Assembly (NCBI GenBank): GCA_001805105.1
Contig: MHEE01000015.1
Span: 334,778 to 398,777 of the forward strand
Length of the DNA: 64,000 nt
Direction: 5' to 3'
Source: Nitrospirae bacterium GWF2_44_13
GTDB lineage: Bacteria; Nitrospirota; Thermodesulfovibrionia; Thermodesulfovibrionales; UBA1546
The position numbers were made by a program, and so were the translations under genes. The number at the start of each line of letters is the position of its first letter. Positions within the stretch are counted from its first letter, which is position 1. Shown here in pieces: positions 8,466 to 17,948 of the stretch. Under the pieces are notes generated by a model, which was not told the origin of the DNA, did not search any database, and saw only the letters and a program-made list of their open reading frames with translations.

Positions 8466-10847
8466 ATGGCAAAAGCAGCGGAAAAAGAAGAAAAAGAAAA
8501 AGAGATTGAGATTCCTCAAAGCCTTCCTGTGCTTCCTATAAGAGATATAGTTGTCTTTCCTTATATGATACTCCCTCTTTTTGTGGGAAGAGAAATGTCC
8601 ATAAAGGCGATAGAGCATTCATTAAGCACAAACAAGATGATAATGCTTATTGCTCAGAAAGACCTTAATGCTGAGAATCCGTCGCCTTCCGACCTCTACA
8701 ATGTAGGCACCGTAGGGCTCATAATGAGGATGCTCAAACTCCCTGACGGCAGAGTCAAGGTGCTTGTGCAGGGGCTGAGCAAGGCAAAGGCAGTAAAGTT
8801 TCTCAAAGAAGAGCCGTTCTTTACTGCGGCCATAGAAAAAATAACAGATACTCAGCCCGAAGAAATAACTATAGAGACTGAGGCGATAATGAGAACTGTG
8901 AAGGAACAGATAGACAAAACAGTCTCTCTCGGAAAAACAATACTCCCTGATATCATGATTGTGATTGAAAATCTTGAAGACCCCGGAAAACTTGCCGACC
9001 TCATTGCCTCAAATATCGGATTAAAAACAGAGCAGGCGCAGGAAGTGCTTGAGATGAGCGAACCGGCCCTGCGGCTGAAAAAAGTCAGTGAAATACTGAG
9101 CAGGGAGATAGAGCTTCTTACAGTCCAGCAGAAAATCCAGACAGAAGTCAGGGGTGAGATAGACAAGAATCAGAGGGAATATTTCCTCAGAGAGCAGCTT
9201 AAGGCGATACAAAAAGAGCTTGGCGACATTGATGAGCGCTCGGAAGAGATAAAGGAATTCAAGAAAAAGATTTTGGAAGTAAAGATGCCTGAAAAAGTTC
9301 AGAAAGAGGCCGAGAAACAGCTTAAGCGCCTTGAGAAGATGCACCCTGACAGCGCCGAGGCAGGAACTGTAAGGACCTATCTTGAATGGATGGTTGAACT
9401 GCCGTGGTCCAAACAGACAAAAGACAATCTTGATATAAAAGCGGCAAAAAAAGTTCTTGATGACGACCACTATGACTTAGAGAAAGTAAAAGAGCGGATA
9501 CTTGAATATCTCAGCGTAAGAAAGCTGAGGAAAGAAAAGATGAAAGGCCCTATACTCTGTTTTATAGGCCCTCCGGGAGTTGGGAAGACGTCACTGGGAA
9601 AATCCATTGCAAGGTCGCTCGGAAGAGAATTCGTCCGCATGTCTCTGGGAGGAGTCAGAGACGAAGCAGAAATCAGAGGACACAGAAGGACATATGTAGG
9701 CGCGCTTCCCGGCAGGATGATACAGGGCATAAAAACAGCCGGCACCAACAATCCTGTTTTCATGCTTGACGAGATAGACAAGATTGGAATGGATTTCAGG
9801 GGAGACCCCTCATCAGCGCTTCTTGAGGTGCTGGACCCTGAGCAGAACAACACCTTTGTGGACCATTACCTTACGGTTCCCTTCGACCTTTCAAGGGTGA
9901 TGTTCATAACAACAGGAAACCTTGTTGACACAATACCCAACCCCCTGCGCGACAGGATGGAGATAATCTATCTCTCGGGATATACGTCAGAGGAAAAGCT
10001 CGGCATTGCAAAAAATTATCTTATTCCGAAACAGCTTGAAGAACACGGTATAACAGACAAGGTGCTGAAGATAGCAGACTCCGCGGTTCTTACAATAATA
10101 TCTCAGTATACGAGAGAAGCGGGCGTCAGAAATCTTGAAAGGGAGATAGCCAATCTCTGCAGAAAAGTCGCAAAGAAAATAGCGGAGGGGAAACAGAAAA
10201 ATTTTCTTATAACTTCAAGAAATCTGCATAAATTTCTCGGCATCCCCAAATACCTTCTCGAAGAAGAGATGGAAAAAGACGAGGTCGGCGTTTCAACCGG
10301 CCTTGCATGGACAGAGTCGGGAGGCGACATAATCTATGTTGAGGCTACAACAATGAGGGGCAAGGGCAGTCTCACGCTGACAGGCCAGCTCGGAGACGTT
10401 ATGAAGGAGTCTGCGCAGGCAGCTTTAAGCTATGTCCGCTCAAAGGCTAAGTCGCTCGGGATAAAGGATGAGGTTTTCTCAAAGACAGATATTCACATAC
10501 ATGTCCCTGCAGGCGCAACACCCAAAGACGGGCCTTCAGCAGGCATAACAATGGCAACTGCAATTGCATCGGCGCTTACAGGAAACCCTGTAAGAAAAGA
10601 TTTCGCAATGACCGGCGAAGTGACATTGAGAGGCAGGGTGCTTCCGATAGGCGGGCTAAAAGAGAAGGCTTTAGCGGCAAAGAGAATGGGCATAAAACAT
10701 ATCGTTATCCCAAAAAGAAATAAAAAAGACCTTGAAGATATTCCGAAATACGTAAAGAAAGACCTGACATTCATCTTTGCCGATACAATGGATGATGTGC
10801 TTAAAGCAGCGCTGAAGAAAAATTCAAAAATCAAAAATAAAAATTAA
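8466..10847 (+). CDS. lon: ATP-dependent protease Lon
   Basis: A 793-residue LonA: N-terminal substrate domain ([14 protein letters not shown]), AAA+ module with Walker [10 protein letters not shown] near residue 367 and Walker [11 protein letters not shown], and a C-terminal protease domain. The Ser-Lys dyad is in [11 protein letters not shown] (Ser near 690) and [14 protein letters not shown] (Lys near 733). Degrades misfolded and regulatory proteins in the cytoplasm. GGAG ribosome-binding site. The last residues, [10 protein letters not shown], are written by an A-rich simple repeat that extends into the spacer. Confidence 0.98.
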   Translation: MAKAAEKEEKEKEIEIPQSLPVLPIRDIVVFPYMILPLFVGREMSIKAIEHSLSTNKMIMLIAQKDLNAENPSPSDLYNVGTVGLIMRMLKLPDGRVKVLVQGLSKAKAVKFLKEEPFFTAAIEKITDTQPEEITIETEAIMRTVKEQIDKTVSLGKTILPDIMIVIENLEDPGKLADLIASNIGLKTEQAQEVLEMSEPALRLKKVSEILSREIELLTVQQKIQTEVRGEIDKNQREYFLREQLKAIQKELGDIDERSEEIKEFKKKILEVKMPEKVQKEAEKQLKRLEKMHPDSAEAGTVRTYLEWMVELPWSKQTKDNLDIKAAKKVLDDDHYDLEKVKERILEYLSVRKLRKEKMKGPILCFIGPPGVGKTSLGKSIARSLGREFVRMSLGGVRDEAEIRGHRRTYVGALPGRMIQGIKTAGTNNPVFMLDEIDKIGMDFRGDPSSALLEVLDPEQNNTFVDHYLTVPFDLSRVMFITTGNLVDTIPNPLRDRMEIIYLSGYTSEEKLGIAKNYLIPKQLEEHGITDKVLKIADSAVLTIISQYTREAGVRNLEREIANLCRKVAKKIAEGKQKNFLITSRNLHKFLGIPKYLLEEEMEKDEVGVSTGLAWTESGGDIIYVEATTMRGKGSLTLTGQLGDVMKESAQAALSYVRSKAKSLGIKDEVFSKTDIHIHVPAGATPKDGPSAGITMATAIASALTGNPVRKDFAMTGEVTLRGRVLPIGGLKEKALAAKRMGIKHIVIPKRNKKDLEDIPKYVKKDLTFIFADTMDDVLKAALKKNSKIKNKN

Positions 10848-10897
10848 AAGATAATGAGTTCAATAATTTTAAATTTTGCTTTTTTAATTTTGAATTT
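10819..10897. repeat. Family C A/T-rich inverted repeat (lon end-thiL spacer)
   Basis: Units such as AAATTCAAAAATCAAAAAT are followed by the complementary type TTTTAAATTTTG and TTAATTTTGAATTT. It overlaps the last ten lon codons and fills the spacer. Similar sequence occurs at 31405-31437 and 39691-39725. Confidence 0.6.
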
Positions 10898-10900
10898 GCT

Positions 10901-11983
10901 ATGAAGCTTTATGCTATCGGCGAATCATCCCTTCTGAAAACAATCCGCAGAAGATTTACCGTAAAATCAAAAGATGTCATCGTGGGCATAGGCGATGACA
11001 CGGCAGTAATAAAACCCTCGGGCAATAATTTACTGGCAACCACTGATATGATGGTTGAAGGCATTCACTTTGACCTGAACCTTACAACGCCCTATCAGCT
11101 CGGATTCAAACTCGTATCCGTAAATGTTAGCGACATCTATGCGATGGGTGGAAGGCCTCAATATCTTTTGCTTGATATTGCATTGAACAAAAATACAGAG
11201 CAGTCATTTGTTGACAGATTTTTCGACGGCATACGCCGTGCAATGAAATTATACGGGGTCTTTCTTATAGGCGGAGACCTTTCTTCTTCAAGAAAAGATA
11301 TAGTCCTTGCAGCAACACTCATAGGTGATGCGAAAAAGCATATAAGACGCTCAGGCGCAAAACCCGGGGACAGGATATATGTAACAGGGAATCTCGGAGA
11401 TTCAGCATGCGGGCTGGAAGTGCTTAAGAGGATAAAACAACCGTTTCATATCAAAAAAACGATACAAGATGCAAGATACAAGATTCAGGATAAAAAAAAT
11501 CATGAATCGTGCATCATGAATCGTGCATCTGAACCACTAACGCTGAACTCTGACCTTTCTAAGCTTGGACTCACATGGAATATTGTTAGCCCTCTGCTTA
11601 AGAGGCATCTCATGCCTGAGGCAAGAAATCCGGAGAAATTTATCAGATATGCTACTTCAATGATTGACTTAAGCGACGGGCTGTTTATTGACCTCTCAAG
11701 GCTCTGCGATGAAAGCAGGGTCGGCGCAAAGATATTCATAGAGCGCATACCTGTCTCCGGCCGGATGAGAACTGCATCTTCCCTGCTTGGGCTGGACGCC
11801 ATGAAACTTGCCTGCTCAGGCGGAGAAGACTATGAACTGCTTTTCACGGCGCCGGCAGATAAAAAAATCAACGCCGTATATATCGGCGACATCGTAAAAT
11901 CAGGAAGAAAAATCATAGATAAAAACGGCGGAGAGAAAAAGTTCTCCGCATCCGGATACCAACATTTTGAAACTCAGAGATAG
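10901..11983 (+). CDS. thiL: Thiamine-monophosphate kinase with a repeat-encoded insertion
   Basis: A 360-residue enzyme that phosphorylates TMP to the cofactor TPP. Its features are IGESSLL at the N terminus, GIGDDTAVI, TTDMMVEGIHF, the metal-site block NVSDIYAMGGRP, GGDLSSS, SMIDLSDGL and CSGGEDYELLF. Residues about 187-210 (QDARYKIQDKKN...SCIM) are written by a family A repeat. They fall in the variable loop between the GNLGDSACGL and LLKRHLMPEARNP segments, so the fold can probably tolerate them. The family is usually about 320-340 residues. There is no Shine-Dalgarno sequence before the ATG, and an A/T-rich repeat lies directly upstream. Confidence 0.93.
   Translation: MKLYAIGESSLLKTIRRRFTVKSKDVIVGIGDDTAVIKPSGNNLLATTDMMVEGIHFDLNLTTPYQLGFKLVSVNVSDIYAMGGRPQYLLLDIALNKNTEQSFVDRFFDGIRRAMKLYGVFLIGGDLSSSRKDIVLAATLIGDAKKHIRRSGAKPGDRIYVTGNLGDSACGLEVLKRIKQPFHIKKTIQDARYKIQDKKNHESCIMNRASEPLTLNSDLSKLGLTWNIVSPLLKRHLMPEARNPEKFIRYATSMIDLSDGLFIDLSRLCDESRVGAKIFIERIPVSGRMRTASSLLGLDAMKLACSGGEDYELLFTAPADKKINAVYIGDIVKSGRKIIDKNGGEKKFSASGYQHFETQR
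11461..11530 (+). repeat. Family A array, copy 2 (inside thiL)
   Basis: Left arm GATACAAGATGCAAGATAC and on to GGATAAAAAAAAT, right arm CATGAATCGTGCATCATG. It is in frame with thiL, contains no stop codon, and adds about 24 residues. Confidence 0.9.
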
Positions 11984-12404
11984 ACTCAGAAACATTTTAA
12001 CTGTCAAGGATTCTCCGCGCAGGCTGGCAATGGCATTTTCCGTTGGTATCTTTATAGGCATGTCCCCTCTGTTTGGAATTCATACAATACTCGGGCTGAT
12101 AGCGGCATGGGTTTTCGGACTTAACAGGATTGTCACAATCACAGGAGTATATATAACAAACCCATGGACTATCGTCCCTATCTATACTTTCAGCGCTTAT
12201 ATCGGCGCAAAATGCCTCGGCATAAAACAGATAGTTCCGGAAATAGACTGGGCGCATATCACCTTCAGCAACTTTGCGCACGAATTAAATCCGCTGTTGA
12301 CACCTTTTGTCTTTGGCACACTGCTGATTGGTTTTATCTCGGCTGTTATAAGCTATTTTATCATCTACCATGCGGTGAAAAAGGCACGCTCTAATGTCAA
12401 ATAA
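11967..12404 (+). CDS. DUF2062 membrane protein
   Basis: A 145-residue protein with a basic N terminus (KLRDRLRNILTVKDSPRRLA) and about three hydrophobic segments. The motif GxFIGMSPLFGIHT and the NPWTIVPIY loop are the DUF2062 hallmarks, found in short membrane proteins of unknown function. It starts at a TTG inside the end of thiL (17-base overlap) and overlaps rimO by 11 bases. It is therefore part of a thiL-DUF2062-rimO transcription unit. Confidence 0.75.
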   Translation: MKLRDRLRNILTVKDSPRRLAMAFSVGIFIGMSPLFGIHTILGLIAAWVFGLNRIVTITGVYITNPWTIVPIYTFSAYIGAKCLGIKQIVPEIDWAHITFSNFAHELNPLLTPFVFGTLLIGFISAVISYFIIYHAVKKARSNVK

Positions 12405-13908
12405 GTTTTCTCTTGTAAGCATGGGATGTCCGAAAAACCTTGTTGACTCTGATAATCTTACGGAGAAACTCATCAACTGCGGATTATCGTACATTGATAA
12501 TTATGAAAATGCAGAGATACTCATCATAAACACATGCGGTTTCATACAAGACGCAAAAAAAGAGTCTATAGCAGAGATACTAAAGCTTGCTGAGATAAAA
12601 AAGGGGCCGGAAAATATGCAGGATTCAGTCTCCTCAGGCGACTCGCTAAGGCGAGGATCCAGAATTCAGGATAAAAAAAATCGTGAATCGTGCATCGTGC
12701 ATCATGAATCAAAAGGCAATAATAAGAAACTTATCGTCTTCGGATGTCTTGCAAAAAGGTACAGAGACGAACTCCTCAAAGAGATTCCGGAGATAGATGC
12801 AATATTCGGCGTCGGAGAAGATGAAAGGATAGTTGAGTATTGCAAAAGTCAAAGGAAGATGCAGGATGCAGGATACATGACGCAGGATAAAAAAAATCAG
12901 GCATCGTGCATCGTGAATCATGCATCGTTTTTATTCGCCTCATCTTCCTATGCCTATCTCAAAATAGCGGAAGGCTGCAGCAGAAAATGCACATATTGCG
13001 TTATCCCCTCAATCAGAGGAGAATACAAAAGCGCCGCACCTGATGAAATTCTTAAAAAAGCAGAGGGATATATAAATGCAGGGATAAAAGAGCTTATTCT
13101 TATTGCGCAGGATACTGCATCTTACGGCAAAGACCTCAACGGTTATGACATTGCTGCTCTCCTCAAAGGCCTCTGCTCAATAAAAGGTGATTTCAGGATA
13201 CGGCTTCTCTATGCCTATCCTGCGTCAATAAAAGAATCGCTGCTGAAGGTAATTGCCGAAGAAGAAAAGATATGCAAGTACCTTGATATACCCTTTCAGC
13301 ACTCTGAGGACAGAATCCTAAAGCTCATGAAAAGAGGAGGCGGCAGAAATGAATACCTGAACCTCACCAGAAAAATCAGGCGCGCCATACCTGGTATTGC
13401 GCTCAGGACAACATTCATAGCGGGTTTTCCCTCCGAGACAGAGGAGGAATTCAACTCGCTTATAAAATTCATGGAGGAAGCAGAGTTTGACAGGCTTGGC
13501 GCCTTTAAATATTCAAAAGAAGAAGGCACGCCTGCCGCAAAACTCAAGGGACATCTGACAGAGGCAATAAAAAACAGAAGGCTTGATACAATAATGAGGC
13601 ATCAGGCAGATATATCCCTGAAGAAAAACAAGGCATTAATAGGCAGGAGATTTAAGGCTGTAGTTGACGAGGTTGACAATGAGATAGCCATCGGAAGATT
13701 ATACTCTCATGCGCCCGAGATAGACGGAGTGGTGATTATTGAAGATACAGGATTCAAGATACAAGATGCAGGATACAAGATAAAAGATAAAAATGATGCA
13801 TCATGCATCAGGCATTATGCATCATTGGAATTAAAAGCCGGTAATTTTGTTACTGTAGAGATCACGGATGTTTATGATTATGATCTGAAAGGGAAGATTG
13901 TTGTGTAA
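12394..13908 (+). CDS. rimO: Ribosomal protein S12 methylthiotransferase RimO with three repeat-encoded insertions
   Basis: Radical-SAM enzyme that methylthiolates an aspartate of ribosomal protein S12. N-terminal MTTase domain cysteines are in MGCPKN, NTCGF and FGCLA. The radical-SAM CxxxCxxC is in EGCSRKCTYC, followed by IPSIRG, and a C-terminal TRAM domain ends the protein. At 504 residues it is about 60-70 longer than usual. The excess matches three family A insertions at residues about 75-106, 155-178 and 451-478. The first two lie in linkers around the third MTTase cysteine and before the radical-SAM core, and the third lies within the TRAM region. No catalytic motif is interrupted. Confidence 0.94.
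   Translation: MSNKFSLVSMGCPKNLVDSDNLTEKLINCGLSYIDNYENAEILIINTCGFIQDAKKESIAEILKLAEIKKGPENMQDSVSSGDSLRRGSRIQDKKNRESCIVHHESKGNNKKLIVFGCLAKRYRDELLKEIPEIDAIFGVGEDERIVEYCKSQRKMQDAGYMTQDKKNQASCIVNHASFLFASSSYAYLKIAEGCSRKCTYCVIPSIRGEYKSAAPDEILKKAEGYINAGIKELILIAQDTASYGKDLNGYDIAALLKGLCSIKGDFRIRLLYAYPASIKESLLKVIAEEEKICKYLDIPFQHSEDRILKLMKRGGGRNEYLNLTRKIRRAIPGIALRTTFIAGFPSETEEEFNSLIKFMEEAEFDRLGAFKYSKEEGTPAAKLKGHLTEAIKNRRLDTIMRHQADISLKKNKALIGRRFKAVVDEVDNEIAIGRLYSHAPEIDGVVIIEDTGFKIQDAGYKIKDKNDASCIRHYASLELKAGNFVTVEITDVYDYDLKGKIVV
12616..12710 (+). repeat. Family A array, copy 3 (rimO insertion 1) with nested hairpin
   Basis: The left arm is split by a GC-rich palindrome (CCTCAGGCGACTCGCTAAGG at 12632-12651 plus CGAGG). 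Then come the A-rich centre and the right arm CGTGAATCGTGCATCGTG. It is open in the rimO frame. A similar nested palindrome sits in the ATPase copy near 52650. Confidence 0.88.
12858..12928 (+). repeat. Family A array, copy 4 (rimO insertion 2)
   Basis: Left units GATGCAG, GATGCAG and GATACAT, centre GGATAAAAAAAATC, right units GCATCGTGCATCGTGAATC. In frame, encoding MQDAGYMTQDKKN...SCIV. Confidence 0.9.
13744..13826 (+). repeat. Family A array, copy 5 (rimO insertion 3)
   Basis: Left units GATACAG, GATTCAA, GATACAA and GATGCAG lead to GATAAAAGATAAAAATG, followed by GATGCATCATGCATC. It is a more diverged copy, in frame within the TRAM-domain coding region and close to the stop codon. Confidence 0.85.
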
Positions 13909-14109
13909 AGACACTAAGAGGCTATGGCTGGATTGAGGCAAGATTCACGGGTCAGGAGCGATAGGGCTGAAGACGAAACGAAAGAGAGCGGAAGCCCGAC
14001 ATCTGCACTATTAAGAACTTTTATTTACGGCTTGAGGTATAACATTTGAAAAAGGTAGTTTAATATTGCCGAAAGACAGTTATAGCCTTGTTGGAGGACA
14101 TATCTGCAG
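13909..14109. other. Unexplained 200-base spacer before the M50 protease gene
   Basis: No open frame worth calling. The interval holds a possible hairpin (GGGCT near 13965 with AGCCC near 13995, loop rich in GAAACGAAAGAGAGCGG) and a good GGAGGA ribosome-binding site at its end. I recognise no known riboswitch class. Confidence 0.35.
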
Positions 14110-14952
14110 ATGAAAAAAATTCCGTGGCTGCACATAGTTCTTTTTATTGCCACGTTTTTTTCCACTCTTACAGTGGGCGCACTCCAGACACAGACAATAG
14201 GAGATATAATTAAAACTCCGTCAAAAATAACAGCCGGACTGCCGTTTTCACTTGCCCTTATGCTTATACTTCTCTGCCATGAGCTGTCGCATTATATCGC
14301 CTCCAGAAAGCACCGCGTGAAGGCAACCCTGCCCTATTTTATTCCCGCGCCTACCTTAATCGGAACACTCGGCGCATTTATAAAAATGAAGTCGCCCATC
14401 ACTACAAGAGAAGCGCTTATAGACATTGGCGCATCAGGCCCTATCGCAGGCTTTATAGTCTCACTTCTGGCAGTCATCATAGGACTTCCGCTTTCCAGGA
14501 TAATAGTGACAAAGGGGCTGGAAGGCGGACTGGCTCTCGGAGACTCTTTGCTTTTCTCTCTGCTTTCACGGCTAATTCTGGGCGAACTGCCGGAATCATA
14601 CGATGTGCTTCTGCACCCCATTGCATTTGCAGGCTGGATAGGTTTCTTTGTCACGGCGTTAAATCTGATACCGGTAGGACAGCTTGACGGAGGGCACATT
14701 GCTTATGCCCTGTTGGAAGGAAAACATGCGAACATGTCAAAGATACTGGTCCTTTCCATGCTGATACTTGGCTTCTTATTCTGGGAGGGATGGATTATAT
14801 GGGCCATACTGCTGATTATTCTGGGGCTTAGGCATCCGCCTGTCATGTACTGGGAAACGCCTCTGAACAGCAGAAGAAGGCTCATCAGCTGGATTACGGC
14901 AATAATATTCATACTGACATTTATTCCCGTGCCGTTTAAGGTAATGCCGTAA
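14110..14952 (+). CDS. Site-2-type M50 membrane metalloprotease
   Basis: A 280-residue polytopic protein with about seven hydrophobic segments. The zinc motif HExxH occurs as LCHELSHY, and the third ligand motif is NLIPVGQLDGGH. A GTLGAFIKMKSPITTREALIDIGASGPIAG segment follows, as in intramembrane site-2 protease relatives (rhomboid-like cutting of membrane-bound factors). No PDZ domain is visible. The substrate is unknown. It has its own ribosome-binding site GGAGGA. Confidence 0.85.
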   Translation: MKKIPWLHIVLFIATFFSTLTVGALQTQTIGDIIKTPSKITAGLPFSLALMLILLCHELSHYIASRKHRVKATLPYFIPAPTLIGTLGAFIKMKSPITTREALIDIGASGPIAGFIVSLLAVIIGLPLSRIIVTKGLEGGLALGDSLLFSLLSRLILGELPESYDVLLHPIAFAGWIGFFVTALNLIPVGQLDGGHIAYALLEGKHANMSKILVLSMLILGFLFWEGWIIWAILLIILGLRHPPVMYWETPLNSRRRLISWITAIIFILTFIPVPFKVMP

Positions 14953-15048
14953 ATGGAATACCCTTGATTTTTATCGTGGTTTAATTGACAATAATAACTA
15001 ATCCGTTGCGCGTAAAGCGTAGCGAGTAACGCCTAAGGAGACCTATAA

Positions 15049-15492
15049 ATGAAACTAATTCTCAAGGAAGACGTGAAGAATCTCGGCAAGATGGGCGATA
15101 TTGTCAATGTCGCTGAAGGCTATGCAAGAAATTTTCTTATTCCCAAAAAACTGGCAGTGGAGGCAGTCACGGGAAACATAAAGGAGCTTGAACACCAGAA
15201 AAAAATAATTCAGGAAAAGGCAAAGAAACAGAAGAACTCGGCTCAGACACTTTCCGGAAAAATAGCATCGCTTAACCTGTTCATAAAGGCAAAAGTAGGC
15301 GAAGAAGAGAAACTCTTCGGCTCTATCACCTCAATGGACATTGCCGCAGCGCTTAAAAATGAAGGCATTGACATAGATAAGAAAAAAATATCCATAGAAG
15401 CGCCGATTAAAAGGCTCGGCGCTTACACCGTGAGCGTAAAGGTTCACTCTGATATAACAACACAACTGAACATTACGGTAATCGCGGAATAA
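15049..15492 (+). CDS. rplI: 50S ribosomal protein L9
   Basis: A 147-residue L9: the N-terminal rRNA-binding domain with MKLILKEDVKNLGKMGDIV and GYARNFLIPKKLA, then the long connecting helix rich in K/E/Q, and the C-terminal domain with LFGSIT. AAGGAG ribosome-binding site 8-9 bases before the ATG. Its stop overlaps the dnaB start (TAATG). Confidence 0.98.
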   Translation: MKLILKEDVKNLGKMGDIVNVAEGYARNFLIPKKLAVEAVTGNIKELEHQKKIIQEKAKKQKNSAQTLSGKIASLNLFIKAKVGEEEKLFGSITSMDIAAALKNEGIDIDKKKISIEAPIKRLGAYTVSVKVHSDITTQLNITVIAE

Positions 15493-16862
15493 TGAAAAAT
15501 ACAGACCTGACGACAAACAAGCTGCCGCCCCAGAACATTGAGGCAGAGCAGTCTGTCCTCGGCGCAATCATGATAGAAAATGATGCGTTCCCGAAAATCA
15601 TCGAGATTATCACGCGTGAAGATTTTTACAGAGAATCGCACAGGAAAATTTTTGACGCGATGATAGAACTCTTTGAAAAAAATGAGCCTATTGACCTGAT
15701 AACAATCTCGGAAGAACTCAGGAAAAGAAACGACCTTGACGCAGTGGGCGGAGAACCATATCTGTCTGCCCTTGCAAGCCAGGTTCCCACCGCTGCGAAC
15801 ATAAAATATCATTCAAAGATAATCCGTGAAAAAGCTCTCATGCGGTCGCTCATAAAATCCGCTTCTGAAATTGCAGGCAGGGTTTATGAAGACAACCTGG
15901 ATGCCGACGAACTTGTTGATAATGCGGAAAGAATAATTTTTAACATATCGGACAAGCGCATAAAGGCGTCCTTTGTAACTTTGAAAGAACTGATAAAGGG
16001 CAGCTTTGAGACTATAGAGTATCTTTATGACAAAAAGAGCGCAATAACAGGCGTTGCGTCGGGGTTTACCCAGTTGGATGAGCTGACGTCAGGATTTCAG
16101 AGGGGCGACCTGATAGTGATAGGCGGAAGGCCTTCTATGGGGAAAACAGCGTTCAGCCTTGATATTGCCCGTCAGGTTGGTGTTGAGCTGAAAGAACCTG
16201 TCGCAATATTCAGTCTGGAAATGTCAAAGGAACAGCTGGCCCTGAGAATGCTCTGTTCAGAAGCCAGGGTTGACTCCAACAGCGTAAGAAAAGGGTTCAT
16301 AAGAAAAGAGGACTGGAGCAAACTCACAAATGCCGCAGGCAAACTCACAGAGGCGCCTGTCTTCATAGATGATTCCTCAAACATAAATGTCCTTGAGATG
16401 AGGGCTAAAGCGCGGCGGCTTAAACTTGAACACAAGGGATTAAGCCTCATAGTAGTGGACTACCTCCAGCTGATGAGAGGCAGAGGAGGCTTTGACAAGA
16501 ACAGGGAACAGGAAATCTCAGAGATATCCCGTTCGCTCAAGGCGCTGTCCAAAGAACTGCAAGTGCCCGTAATAGCGCTGAGCCAGCTAAACAGAGGCGT
16601 AGAGCAAAGGAACGACAAAAGGCCTAATCTCTCTGATTTGAGAGAGTCAGGCGCAATAGAGCAGGATGCGGACGTCATAATCTTCCTCTACAGGGATGAA
16701 TTCTACAATAAGGATTCTAATGACAGGGGCAAGGCGGAAATCAATGTTGCAAAGCAGAGGAACGGTCCGACCAGAACAATCAATCTCGCATTCTTCCCGC
16801 AATACACAAGATTTGAAAACTATAGCGACAGGCAATATAGCGAAACAGAAGAGGTCTTCTAA
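15492..16862 (+). CDS. dnaB: Replicative DNA helicase DnaB
   Basis: A 456-residue hexameric helicase. The N-terminal DnaG-interacting domain begins LPPQNIEAEQSVLGA. The RecA-like domain has Walker A GGRPSMGKTAFSLDIA, Walker B LIVVDYLQLM, and the SLKALSKEL and LRESGAIEQDAD segments. No intein is present. Neighbouring rplI and dnaB genes are a common bacterial pairing. Confidence 0.97.
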   Translation: MKNTDLTTNKLPPQNIEAEQSVLGAIMIENDAFPKIIEIITREDFYRESHRKIFDAMIELFEKNEPIDLITISEELRKRNDLDAVGGEPYLSALASQVPTAANIKYHSKIIREKALMRSLIKSASEIAGRVYEDNLDADELVDNAERIIFNISDKRIKASFVTLKELIKGSFETIEYLYDKKSAITGVASGFTQLDELTSGFQRGDLIVIGGRPSMGKTAFSLDIARQVGVELKEPVAIFSLEMSKEQLALRMLCSEARVDSNSVRKGFIRKEDWSKLTNAAGKLTEAPVFIDDSSNINVLEMRAKARRLKLEHKGLSLIVVDYLQLMRGRGGFDKNREQEISEISRSLKALSKELQVPVIALSQLNRGVEQRNDKRPNLSDLRESGAIEQDADVIIFLYRDEFYNKDSNDRGKAEINVAKQRNGPTRTINLAFFPQYTRFENYSDRQYSETEEVF

Positions 16863-16864
16863 AC

Positions 16865-17668
16865 ATGCGGCGGCTGCCAGCAGTTGCAGGACAGTTCTAT
16901 CAGGGCACAGCATCAAAACTGACACAGCAGGTCAAACAATACATAAATAACAGCGCCGCAAAAGAACATGCCATCGGGATACTCTCTCCGCACGCGGGGC
17001 TCATATACTCGGGCCCTGTTGCAGGAGAGGTATACTCAGCAATAGAGTTTCCTAAAACATTCGTGCTTATAGGCCCGAATCATACAGGCATTGGCGCAAA
17101 GGTTTCCATGATGGCGTCAGGTGAATGGGAAATACCGACGGGTATTTTCTCCATAGACGAGAAGCTTTCACGGAGAATAGCAGCAAACACACCGATAATT
17201 TCAGAAGATGCACAGGCACATACATTTGAGCATTCACTTGAGGTGCAGCTTCCGTTCATAGCATATTTTTCCACAGAGCCGAAGATCGTGCCGATTACAG
17301 TTATGTCAGCTTCTCTCGAAGAATGCCGTTTGCTCGGCGAAGGAATTGCAAAATCAATAAAAGAAGTCAAGTACGCCGTTGTCATAGCTGCAAGTTCTGA
17401 CATGAGCCATTATGTGCCGGATGATGTTGCAAGGCAGAAAGACAAAAAAGCGATAGAAATGATTAAGTCCCTGAACCCTGAAGGGCTTTATACTGTTATA
17501 TCAAGGGAGGGGATTTCCATGTGCGGCTATCTTCCGGCAACAATAATGCTCTTTGCAGCAAAGGCGCTCGGAGCAATTGAGGCAAGGCTCGTTAAATACG
17601 CCACTTCTGGCGAAATCAGCGGAGACTATGACCAGGTAGTGGGCTACGCAGGCATGATAGTGAAGTAA
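16865..17668 (+). CDS. MEMO1-family protein (AmmeMemoRadiSam system protein B type)
   Basis: A 267-residue homologue of MEMO1, related to non-haem iron dioxygenases. Visible family segments are PAVAGQFYQG at the N terminus, LSPHAGLIYSGPVAGEVY, LIGPNHTG, EHSLEVQLPFI, ASSDMSHY and GYLPATIML. It lies two bases after dnaB in the same direction. In AmmeMemoRadiSam systems this gene goes with an AMMECR1 and a radical-SAM gene, and neither is seen here. The biochemical role is uncertain. Confidence 0.85.
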   Translation: MRRLPAVAGQFYQGTASKLTQQVKQYINNSAAKEHAIGILSPHAGLIYSGPVAGEVYSAIEFPKTFVLIGPNHTGIGAKVSMMASGEWEIPTGIFSIDEKLSRRIAANTPIISEDAQAHTFEHSLEVQLPFIAYFSTEPKIVPITVMSASLEECRLLGEGIAKSIKEVKYAVVIAASSDMSHYVPDDVARQKDKKAIEMIKSLNPEGLYTVISREGISMCGYLPATIMLFAAKALGAIEARLVKYATSGEISGDYDQVVGYAGMIVK

Positions 17669-17714
17669 TGGCGGGGTGAATCCCGATCTTATCGGGACGA
17701 CCTCCCCAAAGGTA

Positions 17715-17791
<77 letters not shown>

Positions 17792-17803
17792 AAGGCAAAA
17801 AAA

Positions 17804-17879
17804 TGGTAGGCGGAACAGGGATTGAACCTGTGACATCAGCCTTGTAAGGGCTGCGCTCTCCCAGCTGAGCTATCCGCCC
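17804..17879 (-). tRNA. tRNA-Val (anticodon TAC)
   Basis: A 76-base cloverleaf with CCA encoded. Acceptor GGGCGGA/TCCGCCT, anticodon loop CTTACAA, T loop TTCAATC. It lies 12 bases upstream of tRNA-Asp in transcription order, which suggests a shared precursor. Confidence 0.97.
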
Positions 17880-17948
17880 GAAAAGAGACTAATATTAAAC
17901 TATATAGGGATATACTTTGTCAAATATATTGTGATAAAATGAGGCAGA

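Noticed and set aside
11461-13826. Repeat insertions in thiL and rimO as inteins or introns
   Set aside because: They are only 70-95 bases, lack splice motifs, and stay open in the host frame.
15000-15040. Imperfect palindrome (GCGTAAAGCGTAGCGAGTAACGC) upstream of rplI as a ribosomal protein autoregulatory leader
   Set aside because: The stem is imperfect and I recognise no described L9 leader motif. Not enough to call.
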